Shown one piece after another: positions 15,027-23,978 of a DNA stretch of 26,998 bases. The stretch spans positions 1 to 26,998 of the forward strand of contig DCIG01000067.1 in NCBI GenBank assembly GCA_002315855.1, read 5' to 3'. Source of the DNA: Lentisphaeria bacterium UBA1732 (GTDB taxonomy: Bacteria; Verrucomicrobiota; Lentisphaeria; Victivallales; UBA1829). Made by a program: the position numbers and the translations under genes. Numbering within the stretch: position 1 is the first letter of the stretch; each line of letters begins with the position of its first letter. The notes below the pieces were generated by a model that was not told the DNA's origin, did not search any database, and saw only the letters and a program-made list of their open reading frames with translations.

Positions 15027-15452
15027 ATGAAATCCTATTTGGCCAAACCTGGCGATATCGAACGTAAATTCGTCGTGTTCGATGCCGAGGGCGAGACGCT
15101 CGGCAGACTTGCCGTCAAGATTGTGAATGCCCTGCGCGGCAAAGACAAGCCCACCTTTACTCCTCATGTCGATACCGGTGTGAACGTAATCGTCATTAAC
15201 GCTGCCAAGGTCGTCCTGACCGGCGGTAAAGAAACCGGAAAAGTGTATCTGCGTTGGACCGGATGGCTTCAGGGCCAGCGTGCCGAAACCGCCGCTCAGA
15301 TGCGTGAAAAACATGCTGACCGCCTCATCCGTGAAGCCGTCTGGGGCATGATCCCCCACGGTCGCCTCGGTCGCGCTCAGTATCGCAAGCTGAAAGTCTA
15401 CGCCGGTGCGGAACATCCGCACGCCGCACAGAAACCGGAAATCGTGAAGTAA
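15027..15452 (+). CDS. rplM: 50S ribosomal protein L13
   Basis: Early-assembly protein of the large subunit. The family features are present: the start MKSYLAKPGDIERKFVVFDA, GETLGRLAVKIVNALRGKDK, GVNVIVINAAKVVLTG, and the end region MIPHGRLGRAQYRKLKVYAG followed by HPHAAQKPE. Length is 141 residues, normal. AAGGAT lies upstream of the ATG. It is the first gene after the strong promoter at 14872 and is 15 bp from rpsI. Confidence 0.96.
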   Translation: MKSYLAKPGDIERKFVVFDAEGETLGRLAVKIVNALRGKDKPTFTPHVDTGVNVIVINAAKVVLTGGKETGKVYLRWTGWLQGQRAETAAQMREKHADRLIREAVWGMIPHGRLGRAQYRKLKVYAGAEHPHAAQKPEIVK

Positions 15453-15467
15453 CGGAGACCATGAGCT

Positions 15468-15866
15468 ATGAATAAGCAGACAGCAATCGCCACCACCGGC
15501 CGCAGAAAATGCGCAAGTGCCCGTGTCCGTATCGAAGAAGGCACTGGTATCGTCATCATCAACGGCAAAAAGTTTGAAGAATATTTCGACACCGAAGCCC
15601 TCCGCGGCTACGTGTTCCAGCCACTCGCTCTCATTGATGCAGTCGGCAAATTTGATATCGATGCCTCCGTCGTCGGCGGCGGCAAAGCCGGTCAGGCCGG
15701 CGCAGTGCGCCACGGTCTCTCCCGCGCTCTTGCGAAATTCAACGAAGATCAGTTCAAGACCGCCCTCAAGAAAGCCGGTATGCTTACACGCGACTCCAGA
15801 GTCAAGGAACGTAAGAAACCTGGTCAGCCCGGCGCTCGCAGACGCTTCCAGTTCTCGAAACGCTGA
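15468..15866 (+). CDS. rpsI: 30S ribosomal protein S9
   Basis: Small-subunit protein whose C-terminal tail reaches the P-site tRNA. The start TTGRRKCASARVRIEEGTG, the glycine-rich VVGGGKAGQAGAVRHGLSRA, and the ending RKKPGQPGARRRFQFSKR are diagnostic, including the final basic SKR. Length is 132 residues, normal. It is paired with rplM as in nearly all bacteria and followed 27 bp later by argC. Confidence 0.96.
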   Translation: MNKQTAIATTGRRKCASARVRIEEGTGIVIINGKKFEEYFDTEALRGYVFQPLALIDAVGKFDIDASVVGGGKAGQAGAVRHGLSRALAKFNEDQFKTALKKAGMLTRDSRVKERKKPGQPGARRRFQFSKR

Positions 15867-15893
15867 TCTACGTTTTCGGGAGATCCGGCAATT

Positions 15894-16925
15894 ATGCAAG
15901 AAAAAATTCGTGTCGCCATTGTCGGGGCGGCCGGTTATGCAGGCGAAGAACTTCTTCGCCTGCTTTCGCGTCATCCCCTGGCAGATATTCGTGTTATCAC
16001 CTCGCGTCAGAATGCCGGCAAAGATATTGCCGATGTTTTCCCGCGTCTCTCCGGTACTGGCTTGAAGTTTTCCATGCCGGATGTCAGGGAAATCGCCGCT
16101 TCTTGTGATGTCGCGTTTTTGGCTTTGCCTCATGGCCTTGCCCATGAATTCGCTGAACCTCTCATGCAGGCTGGCTGTGTCGTGATTGACATCAGTGCGG
16201 ATTTCCGCCTCCGGTCTGTTGAGCAGTACAAAAAATATTACAAAGTCGATCATCCTGCACCCGAACTCCTGAAAAGTGCGGTCTATGGCTTGCCGGAACG
16301 CTATCGCGAGCAAATCCGTCATGCCGACTTGATTGCATGTCCGGGGTGCTATGTTACCAGTGTTCTTCTCCCGACGACTGCCGTTTTGGCTGCCGGGTTG
16401 GCGAAACCTGATGGCATTGTCGTGTGCAGTATGAGTGGTGTTACCGGCGCAGGTCGCAAAGTTGACCTCCCCTACATCTTCCCCGAATGCAATGAAAGCG
16501 TTCGTGCCTATGGTGTGGCGGGGCATCGCCATTTGCCGGAGATGGAACAGGAGCTTGCGGTCGCTGCCGGCGTCCCCTCCCTGTCCATGAATTTTATTCC
16601 GCATTTGGTTCCCGCAAATCGTGGTATCCAGTCCACCATCATTTTGAATCCGGCGGAAAAGTGCAGTACGGAAGCGGTTGCGCAGGCATTCGCCGATGCT
16701 TATGGCACCGAGCGTTTCATTCGCATTCTGCCGCCGTCCAAACTGCCGGACACCAAGCATGTTACCATGACCAATATGTGCGAAATCGGATTTACGTTCG
16801 ATGAACATACCGGCAAACTGCTCCTCTTCTCCTGCATCGACAATTTGACCAAGGGGGCTTCAGGTCAGGCCGTCCAGAATTTCAATATCAGGTTCAACCT
16901 CGGCGAGACCACTGGTCTTCTCTGA
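15894..16925 (+). CDS. argC: N-acetyl-gamma-glutamyl-phosphate reductase
   Basis: NADPH-dependent third enzyme of arginine synthesis, reducing N-acetylglutamyl phosphate to the semialdehyde. The nucleotide-binding start VAIVGAAGYAGEELLRLL, the active-site Cys in CPGCYVTSVLLPTTA, SGVTGAGRK, and HRHLPEMEQEL are all seen. The end LGETTGLL is the normal terminus. Length is 343 residues, typical. It probably shares the rplM-rpsI transcript, since the gap is 27 bp and the only terminator is after argC at 17006. A repeat motif begins 9 bp past the stop without disturbing the gene. Confidence 0.95.
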   Translation: MQEKIRVAIVGAAGYAGEELLRLLSRHPLADIRVITSRQNAGKDIADVFPRLSGTGLKFSMPDVREIAASCDVAFLALPHGLAHEFAEPLMQAGCVVIDISADFRLRSVEQYKKYYKVDHPAPELLKSAVYGLPERYREQIRHADLIACPGCYVTSVLLPTTAVLAAGLAKPDGIVVCSMSGVTGAGRKVDLPYIFPECNESVRAYGVAGHRHLPEMEQELAVAAGVPSLSMNFIPHLVPANRGIQSTIILNPAEKCSTEAVAQAFADAYGTERFIRILPPSKLPDTKHVTMTNMCEIGFTFDEHTGKLLLFSCIDNLTKGASGQAVQNFNIRFNLGETTGLL

Positions 16926-16933
16926 AAGAGACG

Positions 16934-16967
16934 TTCAACGCTCCCCGCAGTCTTTTGAAATCAGCTC
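16934..16967 (-). repeat. GAGCTGATTTCAAAAG repeat, copy 3
   Basis: Read on the minus strand it begins with the perfect 16-base motif followed by GGGGAGCGTTGAACG. Over about 45 bp it matches the left end of the element at 24969, with few changes. It lies in the 3' untranslated part of the argC transcript, in antisense. Confidence 0.75.
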
Positions 16968-17005
16968 CTGAAATACCCTTGACGGCGTTAAGCAATGTAA
17001 CATCC

Positions 17006-17040
17006 GGCGCAGAAGCATCCTTGCTTTTGCGTCTTTTTTT
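17006..17040 (+). terminator. Rho-independent terminator of rplM-rpsI-argC
   Basis: GGCGCAGAAGC (17006-17016), loop ATCCTT, GCTTTTGCGTC (17023-17033), then seven or more T. The stem is 11 bp with two G-T wobbles. Confidence 0.9.
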
Positions 17041-17046
17041 CACTTC

Positions 17047-17064
17047 GCGGAAATTCTTTTCCGC
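17047..17064 (+). promoter_or_regulatory. Perfect hairpin just before the MurC-like gene
   Basis: GCGGAAA, loop TTCT, TTTCCGC: a 7-bp perfect stem lying between the terminator and the GAGGGA Shine-Dalgarno of the next gene. It may protect the mRNA 5' end or tune translation. No promoter is evident between the terminator and this gene. Confidence 0.4.
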
Positions 17065-17081
17065 ATTCAGAGGGACTTCCA

Positions 17082-18548
17082 ATGAATCCTGACAGCATTC
17101 TTCCCGTTTCGGATCTTCACTTGCCGTGTAAATTGCATTTCGTCGGAGTTGGCGGTATCGGCATGAGCGGACTTGCCCGGCTGTTCCGTCAAGCTGGCTG
17201 CGAGGTTACGGGGAGCGACCGCAGCCTCGGTCATCCTGAAAACGAACTTCTTTTCTCGAAACTTCGCCGTGCCGGGATTGCGCTTTTCCCTCAGGATGGT
17301 TCTGTCTATCGGGATGCCGCCCGCATCCCTGATGCCATCGTTCTTTCCACCGCCATTGAAGCTGACAATGCTGACTTGGTTCATGCTCCTGCATCGGCAC
17401 GTCGGCTTCATCGTTCACAGGCGCTTGCTCTGGCGATTTCCATGCTGCACGGACGCCACACGATTGCCGTAACGGGCACTTGCGGCAAAACCACGGTCAG
17501 CAGCTGGATTGCGGATGCTCTTTATCGTTTGCACGCGGATCCCGGTATTTTGACGGGCGGCGCGGTCAAACTTTTCCGCCGTGACGATGCCGTCGGCAAT
17601 GGCTGCATCGGCAGCGGAGCGGAATTTGTCATTGAGGCGGATGAAAGCGACCGCAGTCTCTTGAATTACACGCCGGATACGGCTGTGATTCTGAATATCG
17701 GCACGGACCACTATTCGCGGGAAGAGCTTGCCGGAGTTTTCCGTCGGTTTGCCTCTTCCGCCTCCTCCTGCGTGGTCATGGGCTTGGAGGCGTTTCAGGA
17801 AATAGGTCCTGATTCTTTCCCGGCGGACAAACGTATTGTCCTGTTCGCCGCGTCTTCGGATGCTCCTTCGACCTTTGCCTCCCGTCCCGTTTTCAAGCTC
17901 GACTCTTACCTCGTCGCAGATGGCTGTGCGTGGTGTTCCTTTGCCGGCCTTCCCGAAATCCGTCTTCCCATGCCAGGACGCCACAATGCCCTGAATGCGC
18001 TTGCCGTCTATGTTACTCTGCTGGAACGCGGCTGTCGTCAGTCCGAAATTTTGGATGCCGTTTCCGGTTTCGCCGGTGTGGAACGGCGTTTCGACAGAAT
18101 CGGTACGATGCCCGAAGGGGCCGCCGTGATTGACGATTATGCGCACAATGTGGAAAAGGTCAGCTCTTGCATTCGTGCCGCGCAGGAACTTGCCGGCAAT
18201 CATCATGTCTTTGCGGTGTTTCAGCCGCATGGGTTCAGCGGCTTGCGTTTCATGCGTCGGGAATTGGTGCAGACTTGGCCGCATGTCCTTCGTCCCGGTG
18301 ATGAACTCTGCTTCCTTCCTGTCTATTATGCGGGCGGTACTGCATCGTTCACTCCCACCAGCGATGAGGTTGCGGCGGACTGCCGGAACAATTCCTCTGC
18401 TCCTGATTTCATCCATTCTTTCCCCTCCCGCGATGCTTTGGCCGCATATCTTCACGAACATGTTTCCGCAGGCGATCAGGTCGTTGTGATGGGGGCACGT
18501 GATGCGTCTTTGTCTGTTTTCTGTAAATTTTTATGCGAAAAATCCTGA
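17082..18548 (+). CDS. MurC/Mpl-type Mur ligase
   Basis: Cytoplasmic ATP-dependent amide ligase of peptidoglycan synthesis, closest in layout to MurC (UDP-MurNAc--L-alanine ligase). Domain 1 has HFVGVGGIGMSGLARLF (19-35) and GSD. The P-loop TGTCGKTT is at 131-138, EADESDRSLL at 185-194, RHNALNALAVY at 300-310, RRFDRIG at 335-341, DDYAHN at 351-356 and FQPHGFSGLRF at 380-390. MurC normally reads GTHGKTT, DDYxHHP and FQPHRYSR, so three conserved positions differ. Length is 488 residues, normal. GAGGGA precedes the ATG. It could be the cell's MurC, a recycling ligase (Mpl) or a divergent paralogue; no other mur or dcw-cluster gene is beside it. Confidence 0.82.
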   Translation: MNPDSILPVSDLHLPCKLHFVGVGGIGMSGLARLFRQAGCEVTGSDRSLGHPENELLFSKLRRAGIALFPQDGSVYRDAARIPDAIVLSTAIEADNADLVHAPASARRLHRSQALALAISMLHGRHTIAVTGTCGKTTVSSWIADALYRLHADPGILTGGAVKLFRRDDAVGNGCIGSGAEFVIEADESDRSLLNYTPDTAVILNIGTDHYSREELAGVFRRFASSASSCVVMGLEAFQEIGPDSFPADKRIVLFAASSDAPSTFASRPVFKLDSYLVADGCAWCSFAGLPEIRLPMPGRHNALNALAVYVTLLERGCRQSEILDAVSGFAGVERRFDRIGTMPEGAAVIDDYAHNVEKVSSCIRAAQELAGNHHVFAVFQPHGFSGLRFMRRELVQTWPHVLRPGDELCFLPVYYAGGTASFTPTSDEVAADCRNNSSAPDFIHSFPSRDALAAYLHEHVSAGDQVVVMGARDASLSVFCKFLCEKS

Positions 18549-18576
18549 TTTTATTCTGAAAAATGGATATTTGCGT

Positions 18577-18605
18577 TTGACAAATTTGGAAAATGATATT
18601 ATTGT
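18577..18605 (+). promoter_or_regulatory. Promoter of the TPR-ExbB-ExbD operon
   Basis: TTGACA (18577-18582), a 17-bp spacer and TATTGT (18600-18605). The expected start near 18612 puts the repeat motif at 18616 at the very 5' end of a leader of about 220 nt. Confidence 0.5.
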
Positions 18606-18615
18606 TTAGGCATTG

Positions 18616-18631
18616 GAGCTGATTTCAAAAG
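18616..18631 (+). repeat. GAGCTGATTTCAAAAG repeat, copy 4
   Basis: A perfect copy of the 16-base motif, then CCTTTTGACGGAG. TCAAAA and TTTTGA pair across a 3-nt loop. A degenerate inverted copy, GGCTTTTGTAATGAATC, lies near 18761-18777, giving a span close to the 164 bp of the complete element at 24969. The match at that end is weak. Confidence 0.6.
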
Positions 18632-18834
18632 CCTTTTGACGGAGAAAACGGAAGAATCTTCGTTCAGTTTCAGGAGTAGTTTGAGGCGGCGGCTTGGATT
18701 TGTAACCTCCGAAAAACACTCTCCCGGAAAATGCGAAGAGTTTTTTCTTGCTCTCCGCATGGCTTTTGTAATGAATCGAATGAAAAAACGACTCTGCAAC
18801 GTGCCTCTCCATGGCCATCGAAACATGAAATAAT

Positions 18835-21800
18835 ATGATGAAACAACTTGAACCTCGACCTTCGCAGCGAAAAGCAATCCTGCGTGCCGGTGCGGCTTTT
18901 TTGGGTATCTTCGGCCTCGTCCCGTTTGCATATTCTGCGGGCGAAGAAGCCCGGCGCGATATTCAGTATTCCCAATTGCTGAATGATATGGGATTTTTCG
19001 ATTTTTCGGAACGTTTCCTGAACACCCGTATCACGGAAAATGGCGCGGACCGCGTTACTTACAACGTTCAATTGGCGGATACCCTCCTGTCTCAGAACAA
19101 ATTCGATGATGCAAAAAAAATCATTGATTCCGTTCCGAAAAATTCCCCTGAATACTACGACGGGGCAGGTGCGCTGGGCGTTTATTATTTCCAGCATCAG
19201 GACAAGGAAAAAGCGCTTCTGTATCTGGAGCCGATGTACGAATACTACAAGAAGAACAAGGTCGATCCTTCTCTCCACGAACGCCCTCTGGCGGCCCTGC
19301 TGAATACCTATTACCAGACCGGAAAGGATTCCAAGGCGCAGGAGCTTCTCGAATGGACGCAGGGCGGCGATGCTGACCGTCGGGCTTCCGGCTTCAACAA
19401 GGCGATGATGCAGATGAGTCAGGCGGACAATCTGCGTCAGGCGGAACAGCGCATTCTGGATGCCTATGAGCATAAGATTGCCAATGCCAAAACGGATAAA
19501 AGCAAATCTTCCGAAATCACTTCCCTTGCCTCGAAAGTTTCGGATTTGCTTGATAAGATTGCCCGCAAGGACGGCAATGTCGAGAATAACCGCAAGCAGC
19601 TGGAAGATACCCTCAAGCGGATTGGCGATCTGCTCGGCATGGATATGGACCCCGTTCGCAGGATTTACAGCATGGATGCGGAACGCCGGGCTCGCATGAT
19701 TCGCCTGAAAAATCGCAGGCAGTTGAACAAAAATGACCTCGAATCCCTGAAGAAAGTCAGCAAGGACGACTGGCATTCGCTCATGACTGCCGCCTGTATG
19801 GATTTCCTTGGAATGCAGTGGGGCGGTCAGAATATTATGACCGCGTATGCTTCTGCTCAGTGTTCCCGCTGCTTCTATCTGCTGGGCTTGTACGAAGATG
19901 CCGCCGAAGAGATTCTCCGGTATGCGGATTTGTATGATGCTGCCGATGCCGCCCTCGAAGAAATCAACCGCAAAAGCGAATCTCCCTCCGCCGATGCGAA
20001 ATACTGGTCCGGCAAGGCGAACAAAGCGATTGCCGACAGTGCTTATGCAGATCGCTCCAAAAGCAGTGAGAAGAAACAGCAGGCGCAGACCTATTATACA
20101 CGTGCGTTCAAGTACTTCGGCAAGCTCGTCAAATACTACCCCGGTTATCCGGAAATTCTGGACGCTTACGAAGACTTCAAGCTCGTTACTTCCCGTCTCA
20201 GCGATCTGAATCCCACGAAAAAAGCATCCTATCAGAAAGAATTTGCTCAGGTCCCCGTCCCGAAAGCCCCGGAAAACAAACATCTCGTTTCCGCCTGGGC
20301 GGAACAGAACTTCATCAGCAAGCAGTATGACCTCGTGCTGGAAGAACTTCTCCCCGTCCTTTCCTCGCATCACGGCGGACCTGCCGGCATGAGTGAATTG
20401 CTGAATAAAATTGTCCTTTCCTATGCCTATCTCGGAGATACGCTCCGGGCTTCGATTTTCGGAAGCTACATGGCGACCTCTCTGGAGCAGGACGATTTCG
20501 TCAGCACGGCTCTGATGAATGCCGGGCATTTGGCCTGGGATCAGGCAGGCAAGGAAAAAGACGAGGTGAAAGCCGCTCAAATGCGTTCCGATGCCATGGA
20601 GCTTTACCGCAATTTCCTGAATGTTGACCTGCTGAATCCCATGTCTGCAAATGTCGCTCTCCGTGTCGCTCGGGAACGCTTCAATACCATTGCCCGTGTT
20701 GCAGAGAAGCTGAATTCTTCTTCGGACCAGACTGTTCGCGCCCGTTTGCGCCTCGAATACGATGACGCCATTGAGAATGCCCTGAATGCCTATGGCCTGA
20801 TTTTCAAAAATTTCGGCAGCAATGGCGCATTCATTGCAGAAGCCTATTTGCGTTCCGCTGACTGCTATACTCTGGTTGATAAGTTTGAAGACTCTGTGGC
20901 TATGCTTCGCAAATATATGGAAGTCGGTGTCGACAATCCTGCCGTGATTGCGGTCGCCCGTGAAAATATCTCGGAAATGCTTTCCCGTCAGGGAGCCAAG
21001 CTGAAAGACAGAGCGGAAAATATGCGCGAATCCGGTGAAGCGGACGGCGCGGCGAAAGCGGATGCCCTCCTCGCGGAATCGAAAAAAATCTATCTGGATG
21101 CCGTCGCAAACCTCAGGGAATTTGATAAGGAACAGCAGGCAGGACGCTACAAAGAGGCCGCGAAAGACCCCGTCTTTGAGAAAACGGTGAAACGTGCCGC
21201 CGCTCTCCTCCCGTGGCTTTATGACGGCGCGGGCGATCAGGATAAGGCGATTGCCGAATTTCGCAATTATGTGAAGAAATACCCGAAAGACTCTTTGACT
21301 CCTGCATTCCTGATGCGGATTGGCGTGATTCAGGTGGAGCAGGGCAAACAGGAAGATGCCCGGAAGACCCTGACCGACCTGGTCGCTCAGTATCCGGATG
21401 CCGCAGAAGCCAAAAATGCAAAATTCTACCTCGCCCGCAACCTTTACCAGAACGGCAGTCAGGGCGCGGCGGTTTCTCTCTTTGAATCCATCGTCAACAG
21501 TGCGGAAGCCAGAAATCTTTCGATTTCCTCCTTGCGCTGGCTGACCGATAATCTCCCGTCTTGTTCCGATCCGTCTCAGGCAAAATCCGCCTGTGCCATC
21601 GCCCTGAAAGTCGGCGAACAGCTCTTGCAGAAGATTACGGACCCCAATCTCCTTGACTGGTTCTCTGCCGATCGTGCCGCCGAGTTGACGCGCGACAAGG
21701 CGCAGCAGGCGAAAGTCCTTGCCCGTATCGAACAGAAAATCCTCATCGGAGCCGGAATTGCCGCCGCCGGGTGCGGCGACTATGCCAAAAGCATTACCTA

Positions 21801-22269
21801 TTTGGAGCGTATCGAGCTGATTGATGCGAAAACTCCTTACTTCTTCGAGGTTCATTTCGCCATGGCCGAAACCTATTTCAAACAGGGCAAAAATGATGAT
21901 GGACGGCGGGAACTTGCCAAAATTTCCACCCGTGCCAGCCAGTTGAACGATTTTGCCACCTACAATAAGGCGCAGGTTCTTTGCGGCGAATCCTATCTGA
22001 AAGACAATGCTGTCAACAAAGCGGACGCCTGTTTCAGTATCGTTGCTCTTTCGGCGGATGGCGGCGAAGAAGCCGGTGCTCCGAAAAAAGACGCTTCCCC
22101 TGAGGAAATGCAGTATCTCGAACAGGCGGTTTACCGCTATGCTTACACCTCTGCACTCCTTGGCAAAAATGCCGAACGCGATTCCGCCTCGGCTCTCTAT
22201 CGGAAATTATGGCCCGAAGGTAAATTCCTGAAAGATTTGGATTCCCTTCCCGCTTCTCAAGCTCAATAA
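18835..22269 (+). CDS. Large secreted TPR-repeat protein
   Basis: A 1144-residue envelope protein. An N-terminal signal sequence (AILRAGAAFLGIFGLVPFAYSA) is followed by helical repeats throughout. TPR-like units with alternating small and aromatic residues are visible, for example AKKIIDSVPKNSPEYYDGAG, AIAEFRNYVKKYPKDSLTPA and ARKTLTDLVAQYPDAAEAKN. No enzymatic domain or outer-membrane barrel is apparent. It should be a periplasmic scaffold. It is first in an operon with a second TPR protein, ExbB and two ExbD proteins, so it probably works with that proton-driven complex. The Shine-Dalgarno is poor; ATG at 18835 or 18838 may be used. A minus-strand frame of 1061 codons opposite it is a codon-bias shadow. 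Confidence 0.85.
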   Translation: MMKQLEPRPSQRKAILRAGAAFLGIFGLVPFAYSAGEEARRDIQYSQLLNDMGFFDFSERFLNTRITENGADRVTYNVQLADTLLSQNKFDDAKKIIDSVPKNSPEYYDGAGALGVYYFQHQDKEKALLYLEPMYEYYKKNKVDPSLHERPLAALLNTYYQTGKDSKAQELLEWTQGGDADRRASGFNKAMMQMSQADNLRQAEQRILDAYEHKIANAKTDKSKSSEITSLASKVSDLLDKIARKDGNVENNRKQLEDTLKRIGDLLGMDMDPVRRIYSMDAERRARMIRLKNRRQLNKNDLESLKKVSKDDWHSLMTAACMDFLGMQWGGQNIMTAYASAQCSRCFYLLGLYEDAAEEILRYADLYDAADAALEEINRKSESPSADAKYWSGKANKAIADSAYADRSKSSEKKQQAQTYYTRAFKYFGKLVKYYPGYPEILDAYEDFKLVTSRLSDLNPTKKASYQKEFAQVPVPKAPENKHLVSAWAEQNFISKQYDLVLEELLPVLSSHHGGPAGMSELLNKIVLSYAYLGDTLRASIFGSYMATSLEQDDFVSTALMNAGHLAWDQAGKEKDEVKAAQMRSDAMELYRNFLNVDLLNPMSANVALRVARERFNTIARVAEKLNSSSDQTVRARLRLEYDDAIENALNAYGLIFKNFGSNGAFIAEAYLRSADCYTLVDKFEDSVAMLRKYMEVGVDNPAVIAVARENISEMLSRQGAKLKDRAENMRESGEADGAAKADALLAESKKIYLDAVANLREFDKEQQAGRYKEAAKDPVFEKTVKRAAALLPWLYDGAGDQDKAIAEFRNYVKKYPKDSLTPAFLMRIGVIQVEQGKQEDARKTLTDLVAQYPDAAEAKNAKFYLARNLYQNGSQGAAVSLFESIVNSAEARNLSISSLRWLTDNLPSCSDPSQAKSACAIALKVGEQLLQKITDPNLLDWFSADRAAELTRDKAQQAKVLARIEQKILIGAGIAAAGCGDYAKSITYLERIELIDAKTPYFFEVHFAMAETYFKQGKNDDGRRELAKISTRASQLNDFATYNKAQVLCGESYLKDNAVNKADACFSIVALSADGGEEAGAPKKDASPEEMQYLEQAVYRYAYTSALLGKNAERDSASALYRKLWPEGKFLKDLDSLPASQAQ

Positions 22270-22299
22270 CTTTTTGAATCATATATCGAGGCTCGAATC

Positions 22300-23136
22300 A
22301 TGAAAAAAATCCTGACCTTTACACTTTCTGCTCTTTGTCTGCTTTCCGTGCAGTTCGCGGCGGACGCTCAGTCTGCGTCCTCCAAAAAGCCGGCAATGAT
22401 GCTTACCGATGGTACGATGTTGAACACTGCTATTTTGGAACGTACCCAGAGCGGCGACTACCGTTATGCGGAGTCCGCCAAGGCTGATTCCCCCCGCCTG
22501 ACCGTCCGCAAGAACCGTGTCAAATGGGCGTGGATTCCAAAACCCGATGACATCGACAAGGCGGATGCTTTGCTGAACGATAAAAAATATGCGGAGGCCA
22601 ATGCCAAATTCGCCGATGCCCTGAAAGAATACGGCTCTCTGGGATGGGAACCTTACTGCAAAACAAAGCAGGCGGAGTGCCTTTCCGCTTTGAACAAGGA
22701 AGCCGATGCCGTTTCCACCCTCGAAACTCTGCTCAGTTACAAAGAGGAATCCCCTTACAACGCCGCCGATTTGAGTGCCGCATACGAACTTCTCTCCAAA
22801 TTCTACATCAAGCAGAAAGCCTATGACAATGCCATGACCATCCTGAAGAAGCTCCTCTATGCGGATGGCGATGCCGCTGTCGGTGCCCTGATTGCCCGCG
22901 GCGACCTCCTGACAGCTCGTTCGGAAGACACCGGCTCGGTCAATGACCGCCGCGATGCTTTCAATTCCTATGCTCAGGCATGTTTGATTTATCCCTCTGC
23001 GGCTCGTGCCGCCGAAGCTGCATTCCGTGCTTATCAGACTCTTGTCAACCTCAGCGATGCCCGCTCCAAAGTTTTTGCCGACCTGCTGAAGAAGAACTAT
23101 CCGAAAAGCACCTACACGGCCCAGCTCCCGAAATAA
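22300..23136 (+). CDS. Secreted TPR-like protein
   Basis: A 278-residue protein with a signal peptide (MKKILTFTLSALCLLSVQFA, cleavage near ADAQS). Residues 30-75 are a small beta-rich region (MMLTDGTMLNTAILERTQSG). The rest are TPR-like helices: KKYAEANAKFADALKEYG, EADAVSTLETLLSYKEESPY, KQKAYDNAMTILKKLLYADG and SYAQACLIYPSAARAAEAAF. Upstream GAGG serves the ATG. It follows the large TPR protein by 30 bp and precedes exbB by 45 bp. Together the two TPR proteins probably form the periplasmic part of the ExbB/ExbD machine; no biochemical role can be read from the sequence. Confidence 0.82.
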   Translation: MKKILTFTLSALCLLSVQFAADAQSASSKKPAMMLTDGTMLNTAILERTQSGDYRYAESAKADSPRLTVRKNRVKWAWIPKPDDIDKADALLNDKKYAEANAKFADALKEYGSLGWEPYCKTKQAECLSALNKEADAVSTLETLLSYKEESPYNAADLSAAYELLSKFYIKQKAYDNAMTILKKLLYADGDAAVGALIARGDLLTARSEDTGSVNDRRDAFNSYAQACLIYPSAARAAEAAFRAYQTLVNLSDARSKVFADLLKKNYPKSTYTAQLPK

Positions 23137-23181
23137 TCCTCAATCCCGTTCATTCATAATTTTTTTCATAAGGAATACACC

Positions 23182-23955
23182 ATGAAACACTTGTCCAGTA
23201 AACATTTTCTTTCGGCTTCCATGATCACTCTTGCAGGTCTTCTGCTGACCATCCCCGGTTTCGCCTATGCTCAGTCCGCCGAAGCCGCTGCGGAAACGGA
23301 AGCCTCATCCGGCGGCGTCAGTCTCCTGTCGGTTATCTTCGGCGGCACCGTCATGGATATGATTGTGTGGCTGTTTATCTTCCTGACCTCTCTTGCCACG
23401 GTCGCTCTGATCATTGACTCCTGCATGTCCATCAAGGTTACGAAAATCATGCCGATGGAACTCGAAGAAGCCGTCCGCAATGCGCTCAATGAAGGCGACT
23501 TGACCGCCGCCATGGAAGCCTGCGAAGCCACGCCCTGTCCTCTTTCCAATATCCTGATGGCCGGCTTCAACAACATTCAGGAGGGCTATGATGTGATTCT
23601 TGACTCCGTTTCCTCTGCCGCCGGAATCGAAACCGAAAAGCTGATGCAGCGCGTGAATTACCTGAACCTCTGCGGTCAGCTCGCCCCGATGTTCGGTCTG
23701 ATGGGTACGGTTACCGGTATGGTGTCTGCGTTCGGCAACCTCGGTTCTGCCAAAGGCGCCGCACAGTCTGCCGCACTTGCTCAGAATATTTCCAGTGCCT
23801 TGTACACCACGGCTGTCGGTCTGTTCATTGCCGTCCCTGCCATTCTGGCGTTCACGTTCATCAAGAACAATGCCGCCAAAATCATCCTCTCCATGGAGAG
23901 CATGACCTACGAACTCATCAAAACTTTGAAGAACGCTGAGGTCGAAACTCGATAA
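23182..23955 (+). CDS. MotA/TolQ/ExbB-family proton channel protein
   Basis: Inner-membrane subunit that, with ExbD/TolR, converts the proton gradient into movement of an envelope partner. It has a signal peptide (cleavage near FAYA-QS), a membrane segment at about 57-79, a cytoplasmic helical part, and the hallmark pair LAPMFGLMGTVTGMVSAF (168-185) and ISSALYTTAVGLFIAVPAIL (203-222). Length is 257 residues, in the usual range; an N-terminal signal peptide is typical of the ExbB-like proteins of some non-proteobacterial phyla. AAGGAA precedes the ATG. The two following genes encode its ExbD partners. I give no gene symbol because exbB and tolQ cannot be separated here. Confidence 0.92.
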   Translation: MKHLSSKHFLSASMITLAGLLLTIPGFAYAQSAEAAAETEASSGGVSLLSVIFGGTVMDMIVWLFIFLTSLATVALIIDSCMSIKVTKIMPMELEEAVRNALNEGDLTAAMEACEATPCPLSNILMAGFNNIQEGYDVILDSVSSAAGIETEKLMQRVNYLNLCGQLAPMFGLMGTVTGMVSAFGNLGSAKGAAQSAALAQNISSALYTTAVGLFIAVPAILAFTFIKNNAAKIILSMESMTYELIKTLKNAEVETR

Positions 23956-23978
23956 CGCATCGGGACAGGAGACCCATT

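Noticed and set aside
14928..16808. 626-codon minus-strand frame across rplM, rpsI and argC
   Set aside because: It runs antisense through three unmistakable genes and shows no protein family features.
18670..21855. 1061-codon open frame on the minus strand opposite the large TPR gene
   Set aside because: It is antisense to a clear signal-peptide TPR protein, has no recognisable domain, and similar long antisense frames lie opposite many real genes here (for example 14928-16808, 9928-11205, 17415-18461). Codon bias explains them.
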